40,491 nucleotides of DNA, taken from contig NZ_SNVJ01000007.1 of NCBI RefSeq assembly GCF_009829925.1, positions 186,514 to 227,004 of the forward strand, written 5' to 3'. Made by a program: the position numbers and the translations under genes. This stretch comes from Teichococcus coralli (GTDB lineage Bacteria > Pseudomonadota > Alphaproteobacteria > Acetobacterales > Acetobacteraceae). A model generated the notes under the pieces. It was given only the letters and a program-made list of their open reading frames with translations, was not told the origin of the DNA and ran no database searches. Below, in pieces: positions 16,314 through 25,037 of this stretch. Every line of letters starts with the position of its first letter. The first letter of the stretch is position 1.

Positions 16314-17986
16314 CCGCGCCCTTGGCTGTTCCACGACGGCGCGGGCGTCGCGCGCTCATGGCGCTGCTGGCCATGCTGGCGCCAGGCTGCGCCACGGTCG
16401 ATTCCTCGGCGCTCCAGGCCAGCCTGAAGGGCCGCTATGTCGATGAGCCGCAGGTGATCGCCGACGCCGCCAGCCCGCCCCTGACGGCGGCAACCACCAG
16501 CGGTCCGATGCGCACCTTCGGCAACGCCCGCGACGTCGGCAGCGTGGTGCTTTATGGCGCGCGCAACGCGACGGTCGCCAACCGCCCGGTGGATGCCTAC
16601 CTGGAGCGGCTGTGCCAGCGCCTGCTTGCCGCCTGGCCGCATGCCCGGCTTGCCCGCCAGCCGCGACTGATGCTGACCGCCGACCCTGCCTACGGCGCCG
16701 TTGCCGAGGCGGATGGCCGCATCCGGGTCAATCTCGGCCTCCTGACGCAGGTGGAGACGGAGGATGAGATGGCCTTCGTGGTCGCGCACGAACTCGGCCA
16801 TCTGCTGCGCTACCACAACGCGACGCGCGAGGAGGAGATCGGCCAGATGCGCGACCTGCGCCAGCTGGGCGACCAGGTGATCGCGACGGGCGCGATGCTG
16901 GCGAACTCCAATCTCGGCCGGCAGGCGCTCTCCGGACCAGGCGACCAGGCGGAGGCGCGGAAGGCGACGATGATCGGCCTGGCCTCCTCCATGACGCTGC
17001 GGGAAGCGCTCGACACCGTGGCCGATCCCGCCTGGGCCCGTGGCCAGGAGGCGCAGGCCGACCTTGTCGGGGTCGATCTGATGGCGGCGGCAGGCTTCGA
17101 TCCGAGTTCGGCCAGCGATGCCTTCGACCGGTTGCAGGGAGAGTACGCCCGCTCCCGCTCGCAGGCCGAGCAAGCCGGCGCCGCCTTGCAGTCGGGGCTC
17201 GGCGACCGCCTCGTCAAGGGTGATCTGCGCGGCATGCTGTCCCAGGCGGTGGACGGCTTCGTCGCCGTGGCGAACGGCGCCGCGAAGGACTTCCAGCAGC
17301 AGCTCCAGACCCGGCACCCGCCCCCGGCCGAGCGGTCGGCCGCCGTGCTCGCCTATGTGGACCGCACCTACCCGGATCGCGCAGCGGGTGCGGGCCAGCT
17401 TGGCGAGATCGAGCGGCTGCGCAACCTCCCCCGCATCCGCGCGATGCGGGAGGCGGCGGACAACATCGCCCAGGCACAACAGGCGCTGCTGGAGGGCCAG
17501 CCGCAGGAGGCGCTGCGCTGGGCACAGGCCGCATTGGCGGCAACGCCCGACTCCACCGCCGCGCGCTATCAGCTTGCCGTCGCCCAGATCGGACTGGGGC
17601 AGAGCCAGGCGGCCCGGGACGGGCTGCGGCGGGTGAAGGGCGAGGCGGGCCTGCCGCTGGAAGGCTACATCACCCTGGCGAGGCTGGAGCAGCAGACCGG
17701 CAGCCCGGCCGCCGCGCTGGCAACCCTGGACGAGGGTGGCAGGAGCGTCGGCAACCCCGACATCGTGCTGCCGAACCGGCTGGAGCTTCATCTGCTGCGT
17801 CACGACAAGGCAGCCGCCGAAACCGAAGCCGCCCGCTGCGCCGCCTCGCCGCAACGGGCCGTGCGCTCGCTCTGCCGCGACATCATGGAGCAGCAGGAAC
17901 GGCCCGGCGCCGCGCGGCCCTCCGGGCTCGGCCTTCCAGACCTCGGCGGCAGCCTCGGCAGGGCGATGCGCGGCCTGCTCCGCTGA
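16307..17986 (+). CDS. M48 family metalloprotease with C-terminal repeat region, probable lipoprotein
   Basis: The 559-residue protein contains the zinc-protease motif HELGH at 161-165 with a third ligand at about E248 in GQEAQADLVGVDLMAAAGFDP, the usual M48C arrangement. The N-terminus is basic, hydrophobic, and ends in LAPGC with C28 as a possible lipidated cysteine, so periplasmic membrane anchoring is likely. The C-terminal 180 residues contain helical TPR-like repeats (AQQALLEGQPQEALRWAQAALAATPDS and following), as in BepA-type chaperone-proteases of the outer-membrane quality-control pathway. Its ATG overlaps the previous gene by 7 bases. The zinc site appears intact, so it should be active. 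Partner proteins are probably the CHASE2 and small secreted proteins encoded just upstream; this is inference from coupling. Confidence 0.85.
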   Translation: MLTAPLAVPRRRGRRALMALLAMLAPGCATVDSSALQASLKGRYVDEPQVIADAASPPLTAATTSGPMRTFGNARDVGSVVLYGARNATVANRPVDAYLERLCQRLLAAWPHARLARQPRLMLTADPAYGAVAEADGRIRVNLGLLTQVETEDEMAFVVAHELGHLLRYHNATREEEIGQMRDLRQLGDQVIATGAMLANSNLGRQALSGPGDQAEARKATMIGLASSMTLREALDTVADPAWARGQEAQADLVGVDLMAAAGFDPSSASDAFDRLQGEYARSRSQAEQAGAALQSGLGDRLVKGDLRGMLSQAVDGFVAVANGAAKDFQQQLQTRHPPPAERSAAVLAYVDRTYPDRAAGAGQLGEIERLRNLPRIRAMREAADNIAQAQQALLEGQPQEALRWAQAALAATPDSTAARYQLAVAQIGLGQSQAARDGLRRVKGEAGLPLEGYITLARLEQQTGSPAAALATLDEGGRSVGNPDIVLPNRLELHLLRHDKAAAETEAARCAASPQRAVRSLCRDIMEQQERPGAARPSGLGLPDLGGSLGRAMRGLLR

Positions 17987-18104
17987 AGCAGGGGCGGGGC
18001 GGTTCCGCCGCCGCCCCGCTGCGGACGGTCAGGGCGGATCGCGGAAACCGGCGGGGGCCCGCCACGGGCGGAAACCGCCAAAGCCGCGCTGTGTCGCGCC
18101 ACGC

Positions 18105-18272
18105 TTGACCCCTCGTCGCAGGCGCCTCACAAACCGCTGCATGTTGGGCATGCCGCTGCAGTCGGGGGCGCGAATTAGCAGCCCGGTCCTTTGTGAAGGA
18201 CCGGGAGCCTGACCGCGTCCACCCCCAACCCCGCCTGAAGCCCGCCCCTCGCGGCGGCATGGACCTCACCGC
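18105..18272 (+). promoter_or_regulatory. ileS leader with perfect hairpin and weak promoter candidate
   Basis: In the 286-base gap before ileS, a perfect 10-base-pair stem with a 4-base loop lies at 18182-18205 (arms CCCGGTCCTT / AAGGACCGGG). No T-tract follows, so it is not a classical terminator. A TTGACC at 18105-18110 could be a -35 box, but the -10 region is poor. The stem may be the M48 gene's 3' end structure or a leader element for ileS. No T-box features (stem I with specifier, conserved AGGGTGG) are visible. Confidence 0.35.
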
Positions 18273-21197
18273 ATGAACGACCAGCCCTCCGGCACTCCCC
18301 GCTCCGACACCCCCCGTTCCGACACTCCCCGTTCCGACAGCGGCACCCGCGACTACCGCGCCACCGTCTTCCTGCCGCAGACCTCCTTCCCGATGAAGGG
18401 CGACCTGCCGAAGCGCGAGCCCGGCTGGCTGGAACGCTGGGAGCGGATCGGCCTCTGGGAGAAGCTGCGCGCGCAGTCGGCGGGGCGGCCGAAATTCGTC
18501 CTGCACGACGGCCCGCCCTATGCGAACGGCGCCCTGCACATCGGCCACGCGCTGAACAAGATCCTGAAGGACGTCATCAACCGCGCCGCCCAGATGGACG
18601 GCAAGGATGCCGACTACGTCCCCGGCTGGGACTGCCACGGCCTGCCGATCGAGTGGAAGGTCGAGGAGGAGTACCGCAACCCCAAGGGCAAGTACCAGGG
18701 CGGGCGGGACAAGGACGCCGTGCCGGTGCTGGAGTTCCGCGCCGAGTGCCGCGCCTATGCCGCGCACTGGCTGGACGTGCAGCGCGAGGAGTTCAAGCGC
18801 CTGGGCGTCGCCGGCGACTGGGCCGGCCGCTACGCCACCATGGACTTCCCCTCCGAGGCCGCCATCGCCGCCGAGATCGGCAAGTTCCTGATGAACGGCG
18901 CGCTCTACCGCGGCCTGCGCCCGGTGATGTGGAGCCCGGTGGAGAAGACCGCGCTCGCCGAGGCCGAGGTCGAGTACCATGACCACAAGTCGGCCATCCT
19001 CTACACCGGCTTCCCCCTCACCAAGGCCGCGAGCGAGGACCTGGTCGGCGCCGAGGCGGTGATCTGGACCACCACGCCCTGGACCATCCCGGCCAACCGG
19101 GCGCTGGCCTATGGCGCGGAGATCGATTACGCGCTGGTCGTGGTGGATGGCGTCGATGACGGCGCCCTGCCGCGCGTGGGCCAGCGCTTCGTCGTCGCCG
19201 AGGCGCTGCTCGGCGCCTTCGCCAAGGAGGTCGGGCTCGCCGCCTTCTCCGTGAAGCGCGTCTTCAAGGGCGCCGAGCTTGCAGGCGCCGTCGCCGCCCA
19301 TCCGCTGCGCGGCTGGGACAAGGCCGCCCAGGGGAACAGCGTCGGCTATGCCTTCGAGGTGCCGCTGCTGGAAGGGGACTTCGTCACCACCGAGGCGGGC
19401 ACCGGCCTCGTCCACATGGCCCCGGCGCATGGCGAGGATGACTTCCACCTCACCCGCGCCCACGGCATCGCCGTGCCGGAATGCGTGGCCGACGACGGCA
19501 CCTACACGGTGCAGGCGCCGGGCTTCGTGGGCATCCATGTCTTCAAGGCGCATGAGCCGGTCTGGGCGGCGCTGGAGGCGATGGGCCACCTCGCCGGCAA
19601 GGGCTTCATCACCCACAGCTACCCGCATAGCTGGCGCTCCAAGAAGCCGGTCATCTTCCGCGCCACGCCGCAGTGGTTCATCGCCATGGACGACGCCAAC
19701 CGCATCCGCGGCAAGGCGCTGCAGGCCATCGCCGACACCCATTTCGTGCCGGACCAGGGGCGCAACCGCATCGGCTCCATGGTCGCCGCGCGGCCGGACT
19801 GGTGCATCAGCCGCCAGCGCGCCTGGGGCGTGCCGATCGCCGTCTTCGTCGAGAAGAAGTCCGGCGAGGTGCTGCGCGAGCAGGCCGTGCTGGACCGCAT
19901 CTGCGCCGCCTTCGCCGAGGAAGGCGCGGATGCCTGGTACCGCCCCGGCGCCGCCGCCCGCTTCCTGGGAGAGGGCCGCAACCCGGACGACTACGAGCAG
20001 GTGATGGACATCGTGGATGTCTGGTTCGAGTCCGGCTCCACCCATGCCTTCGTGCTGCGCCCGCGCGGACTGCCGGTGCCCGCCGACCTCTATCTGGAAG
20101 GTTCGGACCAGCATCGCGGCTGGTTCCACTCCTCCCTGCTGGAGAGCATCGGCACCAACGGCTACGCGCCCTTCAAGGCCATCCTCACCCACGGCTTCGT
20201 CCTGGACGAGACCGGCCGGAAGATGTCGAAGTCGCTCGGCAACGTCACCGCCCCGCAGGAGGTGACCAAGCAGTACGGCGCCGACATCCTGCGCCTCTGG
20301 GTGATGAACGCCGATACCGCCGACGACCTGCGCATCGGCAAGACCATCCTCGGCCAGCAGGCGGAACTCTATCGCCGCATCCGCAACACGCTGCGCTGGC
20401 TGCTGGGCAGCCTCGCCGGCTTCGAGGAGAGCGAGACGCTCCCCCATGCCGAGCTGCCGGAGCTGGAGCGCTGGGTGCTGCACAGGCTCTCCGAGCTGGA
20501 CGCGCGGCTGCGCAAGGCGGTGGCCGACTACGACTGGAACGGCGTCTATCCCGAGATCCACGGCTTCTGCGCGACCGACCTCTCGGCCTTCTACTTCGAC
20601 ATCCGCAAGGACAGCCTCTACTGCGACGCGGCGGACAGCCCGCGCCGCCGCGCCGCCCGCACCGTGCTGGACGCGCTGCACCGTTGCCTGACCGCCTGGC
20701 TCGCCCCGGTGCTGCCCTTCACCGCCGAGGAGGCCTGGCAGGCCCGCTTCCCCTCGGAGGAGGGCTCCGTCCATCTGCAGGGCTTCCCGGAACTCCCGGC
20801 CGAGTGGCGGGATGAGGCGCTGGCCGCCAAGTGGGACCGGGTGCGCGAGATCCGGCGCGCCGTGACCGGCGTGCTGGAGAAGGCGCGCGGCGCCGGCGAG
20901 ATCGGCTCCTCGCTGCAGGCGGCACCGGTGCTGCACCTGCCGCCGGAATCCCTCGGCCTGCTGCCGGCCGAGACCTGGGCCGAGCTCTGCATCACCTCCG
21001 GCCTCACCCTCTCCGGCGAGCCCCCGCCTGGGGGCGCCGCGGCGCCGGAGGGGATGCCGGGCGTGGCCGCCGTCTTCGCCCATGCGCCGGGCGAGAAATG
21101 CGCCCGCTGCTGGCGCGTGCTGCCGGAGGTCGGCCAGTCGGCGGCGCACCCGGCGCTGTGCCGGCGCTGCGAGGCCGTGGTCGAAGCCCGCGCATGA
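18273..21197 (+). CDS. ileS: Isoleucyl-tRNA synthetase
   Basis: The 974-residue class I synthetase charges tRNA-Ile. Visible elements are the HIGH motif in [13 protein letters not shown] (81-93), a CP1 editing domain after it ([16 protein letters not shown]), [10 protein letters not shown] with KMSKS at 650-654, and a C-terminal zinc finger with C943, C946, C963 and C966. The N-terminus contains three tandem TPRSD repeats (residues 8-22) made by 15-base DNA repeats, outside the conserved fold, which begins around DYRATVFLP. Start ATG 18273 lacks a good Shine-Dalgarno. Its stop overlaps the lspA start as ATGA, so the two are coupled. Confidence 0.97.
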   Translation: MNDQPSGTPRSDTPRSDTPRSDSGTRDYRATVFLPQTSFPMKGDLPKREPGWLERWERIGLWEKLRAQSAGRPKFVLHDGPPYANGALHIGHALNKILKDVINRAAQMDGKDADYVPGWDCHGLPIEWKVEEEYRNPKGKYQGGRDKDAVPVLEFRAECRAYAAHWLDVQREEFKRLGVAGDWAGRYATMDFPSEAAIAAEIGKFLMNGALYRGLRPVMWSPVEKTALAEAEVEYHDHKSAILYTGFPLTKAASEDLVGAEAVIWTTTPWTIPANRALAYGAEIDYALVVVDGVDDGALPRVGQRFVVAEALLGAFAKEVGLAAFSVKRVFKGAELAGAVAAHPLRGWDKAAQGNSVGYAFEVPLLEGDFVTTEAGTGLVHMAPAHGEDDFHLTRAHGIAVPECVADDGTYTVQAPGFVGIHVFKAHEPVWAALEAMGHLAGKGFITHSYPHSWRSKKPVIFRATPQWFIAMDDANRIRGKALQAIADTHFVPDQGRNRIGSMVAARPDWCISRQRAWGVPIAVFVEKKSGEVLREQAVLDRICAAFAEEGADAWYRPGAAARFLGEGRNPDDYEQVMDIVDVWFESGSTHAFVLRPRGLPVPADLYLEGSDQHRGWFHSSLLESIGTNGYAPFKAILTHGFVLDETGRKMSKSLGNVTAPQEVTKQYGADILRLWVMNADTADDLRIGKTILGQQAELYRRIRNTLRWLLGSLAGFEESETLPHAELPELERWVLHRLSELDARLRKAVADYDWNGVYPEIHGFCATDLSAFYFDIRKDSLYCDAADSPRRRAARTVLDALHRCLTAWLAPVLPFTAEEAWQARFPSEEGSVHLQGFPELPAEWRDEALAAKWDRVREIRRAVTGVLEKARGAGEIGSSLQAAPVLHLPPESLGLLPAETWAELCITSGLTLSGEPPPGGAAAPEGMPGVAAVFAHAPGEKCARCWRVLPEVGQSAAHPALCRRCEAVVEARA
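18294..18338 (+). repeat. Three 15-base tandem repeats in ileS 5' coding region
   Basis: Three near-identical 15-base units (each like ACTCCCCGTTCCGAC) lie in frame and encode TPRSD three times. Units two and three differ at one base. The number of units could vary between strains by slippage without breaking the frame. Confidence 0.85.
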
Positions 21198-21691
21198 GCC
21201 TCAAGCTCGGCCTGCCGGTCGCCGCCGCGGTGCTGGCGGCGGACCAGCTCAGCAAGTGGTGGGTGCTGGAGGTGCTCCGCCTGCCCGAGATCGGCCAGGT
21301 GAAGCTGCTCAACCTGGGGAGCGTCGGCTTTGACCTCACCATGGTGTGGAACCGTGGCGTCACCTTCGGCCTGCTGGCGGGCGACGCGCCCTGGCACCGG
21401 CTGCTGCTGGCGGTGCTGGCGCTGGTGGTGGCGCTGTTCCTGCTGCGCTGGATCGCCCGCGCCGAGAACCGCCTCACCGCCGTGGCGCTGGGCGGCATTG
21501 TCGGCGGCGCCATCGGCAACGTCATCGACCGGCTGCGCTTCGGCGCGGTGGTGGATTTCGCCGACGCCTGGGCCGGCAACTGGCACTGGTACGTCTTCAA
21601 CCTCGCCGACGCGGCCATCGTGCTGGGTGTCGCGGCGCTGATCGCCGACGCCTTGTTCGTCTCCCGCCGCACCGCTAAGGAAACGCCATGA
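21194..21691 (+). CDS. lspA: Lipoprotein signal peptidase (signal peptidase II)
   Basis: The 165-residue inner-membrane aspartyl protease removes signal peptides from prolipoproteins after lipidation. Four hydrophobic segments are visible. The catalytic aspartates fit D121 in AVVDFAD and D139 in [19 protein letters not shown] near 53-63 and [12 protein letters not shown] near 104-115 are family signatures. Start ATG 21194 overlaps the ileS stop by four bases, and its own stop overlaps the next lipoprotein gene in the same way. Its neighbour is a lipoprotein it would process. Confidence 0.95.
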   Translation: MSLKLGLPVAAAVLAADQLSKWWVLEVLRLPEIGQVKLLNLGSVGFDLTMVWNRGVTFGLLAGDAPWHRLLLAVLALVVALFLLRWIARAENRLTAVALGGIVGGAIGNVIDRLRFGAVVDFADAWAGNWHWYVFNLADAAIVLGVAALIADALFVSRRTAKETP

Positions 21692-22278
21692 GGCAGCTTC
21701 CCTTCCGGATTCGGGCGCGCCGCCCCATCCCGACCACCGCCCTCGCGGCACTCGGCTGCGGCCTGCTGCTCGCCGGCTGCGGCTCGGACACGGCGCGGAC
21801 GCTCGGCTTCACCCGCAGCGCGCCGGACGAGTTCAGCGTCGTCACCCGCGCGCCGCTCTCGCTGCCGCCGGTGCTGGGCGAGCTGCCGCCGCCGCGCCCC
21901 GGCACGCCGCGCCCGCAGGAGCTGCGCGGCCGCGAGGCCGGCGAGGCAACCCTGGCCCCCGGCGCTGCCTTCGGCGTCGGCGCCTCCACCGCTCCCTCCG
22001 CCGGCGAGCAGGCGCTGCTGGCCCGCGCCGGCGGCGATGCGCCGACCGACATCCGCACGCGCGTGGACGAGGAAAGCCTGCATGTCGAGCAGGCCAGCCG
22101 CAGCCTGGTGGATCGCCTAATGTTCTGGCGCGACGCCCCGCCGCCCGGCACGGTGGTGGACCCGCAACGCGAATCGCAGCGCCTGCGCGAGAATGCCGCG
22201 CTCGGCCGCAGCGCCGAGGAAGGCGAGACCCCCATCATCCAGCGGCGCCGGCAGGGCCTGTTCCAGGGGCTGTTCTGA
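21688..22278 (+). CDS. DUF3035 family lipoprotein
   Basis: The 196-residue protein has a type II signal peptide with a clear lipobox LLAGC (C31). It contains the DUF3035 sequence pattern after it: ARTLGFTRSAPDEFSVVTRAPLSLPP. The remainder is Pro/Ala/Arg-rich and likely disordered, ending in RRRQGLFQGLF. Function is unknown; the family is found mainly in alphaproteobacteria and usually lies between lspA and M16 peptidase genes, as here. It is coupled to lspA by an ATGA overlap. It is probably envelope-attached. Confidence 0.85.
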   Translation: MRQLPFRIRARRPIPTTALAALGCGLLLAGCGSDTARTLGFTRSAPDEFSVVTRAPLSLPPVLGELPPPRPGTPRPQELRGREAGEATLAPGAAFGVGASTAPSAGEQALLARAGGDAPTDIRTRVDEESLHVEQASRSLVDRLMFWRDAPPPGTVVDPQRESQRLRENAALGRSAEEGETPIIQRRRQGLFQGLF

Positions 22279-22322
22279 GCGCCCCTGTTGCCAGCGCGGG
22301 CGAAAGCCCATCTGATGGGGAC

Positions 22323-23729
22323 ATGTGCGCCTTGTCCCGCCGCGCGGCCATCTCGGCCGCCGCCGCCCTTCCCGCGCTCGCCGTGCTGCCCGCCGCGCAG
22401 GCCGCGCCACCCAGCCCCGCCGCGCCGCCCGCCGGCGCGGAGAAGCCGCTGTTCGGCGCCAGCCTCTGGACGCTGCCCAACGGGCTGACCGTGGTGCATG
22501 CCGAGAACCGGCGCGCGCCGGTGGTGGCGCACTACGTCTTCTACAGCGTCGGCGCGGGAGAGGACCCGCAGGGCAAGTCCGGCCTTGCCCACTTCCTCGA
22601 ACACATGATGTTCAAGGGCAGCGAGCATGTCCCGTCCGGCGCCTTCTCGCGCCGCGTGGCGCGCGAGGGCGGGCAGGACAACGCCTTCACCAGCCGCGAC
22701 GTCACCGCCTATTTCCAGAACGTCGAGGCCAGCCGCCTGCCGCTGGTCGCGGGCATGGAGGCCGACCGCATGGCCACCGCCCGCTTTCCCGCCGAGGAGA
22801 TCGAGGCCGAGCGCCAGGTGGTGCTGGAGGAGCGCCGCCAGCGCGTCGAAAGCACGCCGCGCGGGCGCTTCCGCGAGGCCTGGGACGCGCATTTCTGGGG
22901 CCGCCAGCACTGGCGCGGGCGGCCGCTGATCGGCTGGCCGGACGAGGTCGCCGCCCTTTCGCGCGACGACATGCTGGAGTTCCACCACCGCTACTACACG
23001 CCGGCGAACGCCACCCTGGTGGTGACCGGCGCCGTCTCGCGCGAGGCGGTGGCGAAGCTCGCGGAGGAGGACTACGGCGGCATCCAGGGCCGCCCCGCCC
23101 CCTATCCCAAGGCCCATCGCGGCCGCGCGCCGGCGCCGCCCGCACCGCTTCAGGAGCGGCTGGTGCAGCGCGAGCCGACGGTGCAGGAGGCGGCCTTCCT
23201 GCGCGGCTGGATCGCTCCCTCCCTGCCTCCGGACACCGAGGCCAGCCGCCTCGCCCACCCGCTGGAAGTCCTTTCACACCTGCTCGGCGGCGGACAGGGC
23301 TCGCGGCTCGACAGGGCGCTGGTGCAGAGCGGCCTCGCCGTTTCCGCCCACTGCGCCTATGACACCGACGCCCTCGGCACCGGCTGCGTCGAGCTGTCCG
23401 TCACGCCGCGGCGCGACGCCACGACCGACCGGCTGGAGCAGGCGGTCACCGCCGAGATCCAGCGCCTGCTCGACGATGGCGTCACCGATGCCGAGGTGGA
23501 GCGCTCGGTCCGCCAGATCACCGCCGGCACGCTTCTGGCGCTGGACAGCCTCGGCGCCGCGCCGCGCATCCTCGGCTCCGGCCTGGCGGTCGGCCTGCCG
23601 CTGGAGGGCATCGAGTACTGGCCGGCGCGCATCCGCGCCGTCACCCGCGCCCAGGTGGAGGAGGCCGCCCGCACCGTGCTCGCCCGGCAGTCCATGGTCG
23701 GCTGGCTGCTGCCGGAAGGCGCGGCATGA
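22323..23729 (+). CDS. M16 family zinc peptidase, catalytic subunit
   Basis: The 468-residue protein has an exported N-terminus (hydrophobic segment with AAQAA near 24-28). An M16 domain follows with the inverted zinc motif H90-F-L-E-H94 and the third ligand Glu near 169 in AERQVVLEERR, so it should be active. The second M16 domain (about 225-460) lacks the zinc motif, as usual. Periplasmic M16 proteases often act as heterodimers; the next gene encodes a partner lacking the motif. The stop overlaps the partner's start as ATGA. It likely degrades peptides in the periplasm. Confidence 0.92.
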   Translation: MCALSRRAAISAAAALPALAVLPAAQAAPPSPAAPPAGAEKPLFGASLWTLPNGLTVVHAENRRAPVVAHYVFYSVGAGEDPQGKSGLAHFLEHMMFKGSEHVPSGAFSRRVAREGGQDNAFTSRDVTAYFQNVEASRLPLVAGMEADRMATARFPAEEIEAERQVVLEERRQRVESTPRGRFREAWDAHFWGRQHWRGRPLIGWPDEVAALSRDDMLEFHHRYYTPANATLVVTGAVSREAVAKLAEEDYGGIQGRPAPYPKAHRGRAPAPPAPLQERLVQREPTVQEAAFLRGWIAPSLPPDTEASRLAHPLEVLSHLLGGGQGSRLDRALVQSGLAVSAHCAYDTDALGTGCVELSVTPRRDATTDRLEQAVTAEIQRLLDDGVTDAEVERSVRQITAGTLLALDSLGAAPRILGSGLAVGLPLEGIEYWPARIRAVTRAQVEEAARTVLARQSMVGWLLPEGAA

Positions 23730-24985
23730 GCGGCACCGGCTTCTCGCTGCCCATCCAGGTGGTGGAGGGCGGCGGCCTGACCGCCTGGCTGGCGGAGGAC
23801 CATTCGGTTCCGGTGGTCAGCATCACCTGGTCCTGGCCCGGCGGCGCCGCGCTGGACCCCAGGGGCCAGGAGGGTGCCGCCCGCCTCGCCGCCAACCTGA
23901 TGACCGAGGGCGCCGGCGAGCTCGACGCCACGGCCTTCGCCGACGCCTTGCAGGACGAGGCGATCGGACTCGATTTCTCGGCCGACCGCGACAGTTTCCA
24001 GGGCGGCTTCCGCGCCCTTGTGCCCGCCCTGCCGCAGGCCGTCCGCCTCGCCCGGCTCGCCATGACGGCGCCGCGCTTCGAGCCCGATGCCGTGGCCCGG
24101 GAGCGCGCCCGCGCCCTCGCCATGGTGCGGCGCTCGCTCGAAGGGCCGCAGGGACGCGGCGCGCGGGCCTTCTGGGCGGCAGGCTTCCCCGACCATCCGG
24201 CGGGCCGGCCGACCGGCGGCACGGAGGAAAGCCTCGCCGCCCTCACCGTGGAGCAGCTCCGCGCCGCCCTGGCACGGCACCTGCGCCGCGCGCCGGGGCT
24301 GCTGATCTCCGCCTCCGGCGCCATCACCGCGGACGAACTGGCCGCCTTGTTGCCGGCGCTGTTCGGCGCCCTGCCCGAGGGCAAGGTGGAGGACCCGCCG
24401 CCCCTGCCGGAGTTCCGCCATTTCGGCACCCAGGTGGTGCCGGTGGCCTCGCCGCAATCAGCCATCCTGTTCGGCCAGCCCGGCATTCCCGTGAACGACC
24501 CGGCCTGGGAAACCGCGCAGCTGGTGCTGCGCATCCTGGCCGGCGGCGGCTTCACCGCGCGGCTGACCCATAGCATCCGCGAGGAGCGCGGCCTGACCTA
24601 CGGCATCGGCGCCGGGCTGGAGGTGATCTTTGGCCAGAGCGTGCTGGCCGGCTCCTGCGCCACCGCCAATGCCCGCGTCGGCGAAACGCTCACCGTGCTG
24701 CGCGCCGAATGGAAGCGCATGGCCGAATCCGGCCCCACCGCCGCCGAGATCGAGGAGGCGGTGGCCTTCCTCACCGGCAACCAGCCCCTGCAGTTCACCG
24801 ACAGCCGGCGCACCGCCGCCATCCTCCTGGCGATGCGCCGCAACGGCCGCCCCCTGGACTGGCTGGCCCGCCGCCCCGAGCGCCTTGCCGCAATCACGCG
24901 CGAGCAGGCGGCCAAGGTGGCGGCCCGCCTGTTGGCGCCAGCCGGACTTTCGGTCACCGTGGCGGGGCAACCCGAAGGCCTCTGA
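23726..24985 (+). CDS. M16 family peptidase, non-catalytic partner
   Basis: The 419-residue protein is M16-like but has no HxxEH: the corresponding segment reads GAARLAANLMTEG. It keeps the second-domain Arg/Tyr substrate-contact region (HSIREERGLTYGIGAGL near 280-296), as expected of the inactive subunit that completes the active site of the catalytic partner. No signal peptide is obvious at the chosen ATG 23726, which overlaps the upstream stop. If it works with the exported partner it would need another export route, so a different N-terminus or an unusual signal is worth considering. Confidence 0.88.
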   Translation: MSGTGFSLPIQVVEGGGLTAWLAEDHSVPVVSITWSWPGGAALDPRGQEGAARLAANLMTEGAGELDATAFADALQDEAIGLDFSADRDSFQGGFRALVPALPQAVRLARLAMTAPRFEPDAVARERARALAMVRRSLEGPQGRGARAFWAAGFPDHPAGRPTGGTEESLAALTVEQLRAALARHLRRAPGLLISASGAITADELAALLPALFGALPEGKVEDPPPLPEFRHFGTQVVPVASPQSAILFGQPGIPVNDPAWETAQLVLRILAGGGFTARLTHSIREERGLTYGIGAGLEVIFGQSVLAGSCATANARVGETLTVLRAEWKRMAESGPTAAEIEEAVAFLTGNQPLQFTDSRRTAAILLAMRRNGRPLDWLARRPERLAAITREQAAKVAARLLAPAGLSVTVAGQPEGL

Positions 24986-25037
24986 GCTATTACGGCTAAG
25001 CTTTGGCTTGCGAGGGGATGATGGGGGAGATTGCCGC

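Noticed and set aside
18105..18272. T-box riboswitch before ileS
   Set aside because: The hairpin is present but there is no T-box consensus, specifier loop or terminator/antiterminator pair, and T-boxes are rare in this phylum.
17883..21149. A 1088-codon open frame on the minus strand across ileS
   Set aside because: It is the antisense shadow of a well-supported ileS; its translation has no recognisable domain.
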